The notes under the pieces are model-generated. The model searched no databases. It worked only from the letters and a program-made list of their open reading frames with translations, and was not told the DNA's origin. From Glaciimonas sp. PCH181 (GTDB lineage: Bacteria > Pseudomonadota > Gammaproteobacteria > Burkholderiales > Burkholderiaceae_D): a DNA stretch of 64,000 bases. The DNA lies in NCBI RefSeq assembly GCF_003056055.1, contig NZ_PYFP01000001.1, forward strand, positions 1,984,001 through 2,048,000, in the 5' to 3' direction. The stretch's first letter is position 1. Each line of letters starts with the position of its first letter. Below are positions 61,189 through 64,000 of the stretch, in pieces. Position numbers and translations under genes: made by a program.

Positions 61189-61956
61189 ATGGATGCCATT
61201 CTGGAAACCAAAGACCTGACCAAGGAGTTTCAGGGTTTTACAGCCGTCAGTGCTGTTAATTTACGTGTCGCGCGTGGTCATATCCACGCTCTCATCGGCC
61301 CGAATGGAGCCGGGAAAACGACTTGTTTTAATCTGCTGACAAAATTTCTGGCACCGACATCGGGCCAGATTTTGTTTAACGGCAATAACATTACTGCCGC
61401 AGCACCAGCGCAGATCGCGCGTAAAGGGATTATCCGCTCGTTCCAGATTTCTGCAGTTTTTCCGCACTTGAGTGTGATGGAAAATGTACGGATCGGATTA
61501 CAACGCCGACTTGGCACATCTTTTCATTTCTGGCGCAGTGGCGAGTCTCTGAAGCAATTGAATACACGTGCGATGGCGCTGTTGGATGAAGTCGATCTGA
61601 TTGACTTCGCTGCGACGACTACGGTCGATTTACCCTATGGTCGCAAGCGTGCGCTGGAAATTGCGACTACGCTGGCGATGGACCCGGAACTGATGCTGCT
61701 AGACGAACCAACACAAGGCATGGGACATGAGGACGTTGATCGGGTAACCGCGCTGATCAAGAAAGTGTCTGCCGGTCGCACTATTCTGATGGTTGAACAC
61801 AATATGCACGTCGTCGCGGGCATTTGCGATCGCATCAGTGTTCTGCAACGCGGCGCGATGCTGGCCGAGGGAACGTATGCGCAAGTAACCAATAATCCAC
61901 AAGTGATGGAAGCGTATATGGGCGTCTCTGAAGGTAGTCTGGAAGGAGCACATTGA
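61189..61956 (+). CDS. livG: ABC transporter ATP-binding protein LivG-type
   Basis: 255 residues. Walker A GPNGAGKTT, Q-loop IRSFQISAVF, signature-equivalent LPYGRKRALEIA, Walker B LMLLDEPTQGMG, H-loop MVEHNMHVV and the C-terminal LivG tail. Powers uptake of the solute bound by the upstream protein. 26 bp after that gene; its TGA overlaps the livF ATG. Confidence 0.95.
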   Translation: MDAILETKDLTKEFQGFTAVSAVNLRVARGHIHALIGPNGAGKTTCFNLLTKFLAPTSGQILFNGNNITAAAPAQIARKGIIRSFQISAVFPHLSVMENVRIGLQRRLGTSFHFWRSGESLKQLNTRAMALLDEVDLIDFAATTTVDLPYGRKRALEIATTLAMDPELMLLDEPTQGMGHEDVDRVTALIKKVSAGRTILMVEHNMHVVAGICDRISVLQRGAMLAEGTYAQVTNNPQVMEAYMGVSEGSLEGAH

Positions 61957-62714
61957 TGCTAATGCGCACTGCAACTATGCCCAGATCGGCATCAACATCG
62001 GCAGATCACCCGCCAGTACTTGAGATTTCTGACTTGCAAGCCTGGTATGGCGAATCACATATTTTGCACAACGTGAATCTGACCGTGCATCAGGGCGAAG
62101 TAGTCACGCTACTGGGGCGCAACGGCGCGGGCCGCTCGACCACTTTGCGCGCCATTATGGGCTTAACTGGCACTCGCAAAGGATCGATCAAGATCAACGG
62201 CCATGAAACCATCGCCTTGCCGATCTACAAAATCGCGCAACACGGAGTCGGATATTGTCCGGAGAAACGGGGAATTTTTTCATCATTATCGACCGAAGAA
62301 AATCTGATGCTTCCACCGCTTGTTTCAAGCGCAGACAAGAGTATGTCGGTCGCAGAAATATACGATATTTTTCCTAACTTAAAAGAGCGCAAAAATAGTC
62401 AGGGCACGCGCCTTTCCGGCGGCGAACAGCAAATGCTGGCGGTTGCACGCATCTTGCGAACCGGCGCACGCTTGCTGTTGCTGGATGAGATATCGGAAGG
62501 CCTGGCACCGGTCATCGTGCAAGCATTGGCAAGGATGATCCAGACCTTGAAGGCTAAGGGTTACACGATTGTGATGGTGGAGCAAAATTTTCGTTTTGCA
62601 GCACCGCTTGCCGACCATTTTTATGTAATGGAACATGGCCAGATCGTCGAGTCATTCGCCTCGTCCGAATTGGAAGCCAAGACCGAGACGCTGAATGCTT
62701 TGCTAGGAGTTTGA
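61956..62714 (+). CDS. livF: ABC transporter ATP-binding protein LivF-type
   Basis: 252 residues. ATG at 61956 overlaps the livG stop by one base (TGATG), with AAGGAG 10 bp upstream. Walker A reads GRNGAGRSTT, with Arg in place of the near-universal Lys; signature LSGGEQQMLAVARIL, Walker B LLLLDEISEGLAP and H-loop MVEQNFRFAA are normal. The Arg variant is, from memory, seen in a subset of LivF proteins, so the pump may still work because LivG has an intact site. Confidence 0.93.
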   Translation: MLMRTATMPRSASTSADHPPVLEISDLQAWYGESHILHNVNLTVHQGEVVTLLGRNGAGRSTTLRAIMGLTGTRKGSIKINGHETIALPIYKIAQHGVGYCPEKRGIFSSLSTEENLMLPPLVSSADKSMSVAEIYDIFPNLKERKNSQGTRLSGGEQQMLAVARILRTGARLLLLDEISEGLAPVIVQALARMIQTLKAKGYTIVMVEQNFRFAAPLADHFYVMEHGQIVESFASSELEAKTETLNALLGV

Positions 62715-62842
62715 GTAAAGCGATCGTTATATTTCACCAGCGAACGCATCACCCGCAAGTCACCGGCGACCAGTTAACAACCATCATTCATCATTCATCA
62801 TTCACGCGCCATATTAACTAACATTTACAGCTAACACGCCTC

Positions 62843-63727
62843 ATGCATATATTCGGCATTCCCTTAACTGCGTTCTTCAGCCAGCTATTGCTGGGGCTGG
62901 TGAACGGCTCCTTTTACGCTACGCTATCGCTGGGTCTGGCGGTCATTTTTGGCTTACTCAATGTGATCAATTTCGCTCACGGCGCACTCTATATGCTGGG
63001 GGCATTTGTTGCCTGGATGGGATTAACTTATTTCGGCTTGAACTACTGGCTAATGTTAATTCTTGCGCCGCTAATCGTTGGTCTGTTTGGCGTCATCATA
63101 GAAAAAACGATGCTGCGCTGGCTATATAAACTGGACCATCTGTATGGCCTGTTATTAACCTTTGGTATTACATTAGTCGTTGAAGGCGTTTTTCGCACCG
63201 TTTATGGTGTTTCCGGTCAGGCCTATTCGGTGCCAGAGTCGCTGCAAGGTGCAACTGATCTGGGTTTTATGATCCTTCCCAACTATCGTGGCTGGGTCGT
63301 TCTGGCGTCGCTGATAGTATGTTTTTCCACCTGGTTTGTGATCGAAAAAACCCGTCTGGGTGCGTATCTGCGCGCAGGAACGGAAAATCCTAAACTGGTC
63401 GAAGCGTTTGGAATCAACGTACCGCTGATGGTGACGCTGACTTACGCCTTCGGCGTCGCGTTGGCAGCCTTCGCTGGCGTGCTCGCCGCACCAGTGATTC
63501 AGGTGTCGCCGCTGATGGGCTCGAACCTGATCATTGTAGTATTTGCAGTGGTCGTGATCGGCGGCATGGGCTCTATCATGGGATCGATCATTACCGGCCT
63601 GGCGCTAGGCGTCATTGAAGGTCTGACACGCGTGTTTTATCCAGAAATATCGTCGACTGTGGTGTTTATCGTCATGGTTATCGTATTAATGATTCGGCCT
63701 GCCGGATTGTTCGGCAAAGAAAAATAA
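62843..63727 (+). CDS. livH: ABC transporter permease LivH-type
   Basis: 294 residues, about eight membrane segments. Typical LivH wording: QLLLGLVNGSFYATLSLGLAVIFGLLNVINFAHGALYMLGA, LRAGTENPKLVEAFGINV, GGMGSIMGSIITGLALG. Forms the membrane channel with LivM. 128 bp after livF and 5 bp before livM. Confidence 0.95.
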   Translation: MHIFGIPLTAFFSQLLLGLVNGSFYATLSLGLAVIFGLLNVINFAHGALYMLGAFVAWMGLTYFGLNYWLMLILAPLIVGLFGVIIEKTMLRWLYKLDHLYGLLLTFGITLVVEGVFRTVYGVSGQAYSVPESLQGATDLGFMILPNYRGWVVLASLIVCFSTWFVIEKTRLGAYLRAGTENPKLVEAFGINVPLMVTLTYAFGVALAAFAGVLAAPVIQVSPLMGSNLIIVVFAVVVIGGMGSIMGSIITGLALGVIEGLTRVFYPEISSTVVFIVMVIVLMIRPAGLFGKEK

Positions 63728-63732
63728 ATCCT

Positions 63733-64000
63733 ATGATGAATAAAAAAATCGGCTACAGCATTTTATTGCTCGCCGCACTGGCTGCGCCGTTTGGTTTATA
63801 TCCTGTGCTATTGATGAAAATCTTGTGCTTCGCCTTGTTTGCGTGCGCCTTTAATTTGCTGATCGGCTACACCGGTTTATTGTCGTTCGGCCATGCCGCT
63901 TTTTTCGGTAGCGCCGGGTATATTGCCGGACTTGCGCTAAAAGTCTGGGGCCTGCCAATGGAAATCGCATTATTACTTGGTGCCACTATCGCCGCATTGA
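63733..64000 (+). CDS. livM: ABC transporter permease LivM-type, N-terminal part
   Basis: The first 89 codons are in the window; the gene continues past the edge. MMNKKIGYSILLLAALAAPF start, then the LivM signature NLLIGYTGLLSFGHAAFFG. Second permease subunit of the Liv-type transporter. Starts 5 bp after livH. Confidence 0.92.
   Translation, partial: MMNKKIGYSILLLAALAAPFGLYPVLLMKILCFALFACAFNLLIGYTGLLSFGHAAFFGSAGYIAGLALKVWGLPMEIALLLGATIAAL

Overview
The window looks like a chromosomal segment of a betaproteobacterium of the order Burkholderiales, probably an Oxalobacteraceae-type genome (Glaciimonas, Collimonas or Herminiimonas-like). This is an inference from gene content and order (hemC-hemD-hemX-hemY divergent from ppc; thrS-infC-rpmI-rplT-pheS-pheT-ihfA-merR), from moderate GC and from protein sequence character. 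No rRNA, tRNA, CRISPR array, phage or intact insertion sequence was seen.

Layout. 1-4.1 kb: end of prfC, dctA and a CorC/CNNM-type membrane protein. 4.4-11.8 kb: heme operon hemCDXY (minus) divergent from ppc (plus). 12-21 kb: RcsB-like response regulator, acetyltransferase, adenine deaminase, a small RNA with anti-Shine-Dalgarno motifs, several small proteins, DoxX, MarR, a ClC exchanger and a Fur-box gene. 21-23.4 kb: leuA behind two leucine-rich leader ORFs. 23.7-31 kb: azoR/LysR pair, ergothioneine genes egtD-egtB, an ABC exporter and an old-yellow-enzyme. 31.5-35.9 kb: LysR gene, then a NemR-type electrophile-response cluster (nemR, yqhD-like, curA-like) with a shared operator. 36-40 kb: a decayed Tc-toxin C-component (Rhs) gene and a subtilisin autotransporter. 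40-49.2 kb: upp and the translation operon on the minus strand, headed by thrS with a threonine leader peptide and attenuator. 49.3-56.4 kb: a repeat element and an RND metal-efflux operon. 56.6-64 kb: a catabolic cluster (aldehyde dehydrogenase, flavoprotein dehydrogenase, Liv-type ABC transporter) running off the right end.

Most interesting items. (1) A 13-codon ORF with five Thr codons (49143 to 49102, minus) followed by mutually exclusive hairpins, the second an intrinsic terminator, directly upstream of thrS: a candidate threonine attenuator of a synthetase gene. (2) Two tandem Leu-rich, CTA-rich leader ORFs before leuA, the first apparently leaderless. (3) A ~69-nt minus-strand RNA at 14801-14869 with two anti-SD motifs, a GAAA-capped terminator and a good -10 box; it resembles what I remember of a betaproteobacterial toxic sRNA family. 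(4) Two copies of a dispersed inverted-repeat element whose neighbours have strongly strand-biased base composition. (5) A four-fold 11-bp-periodic PhoB/OmpR-type operator before the metal efflux operon. (6) Decayed Tc toxin DNA beside an autotransporter whose signal peptide lies next to an A7 tract.
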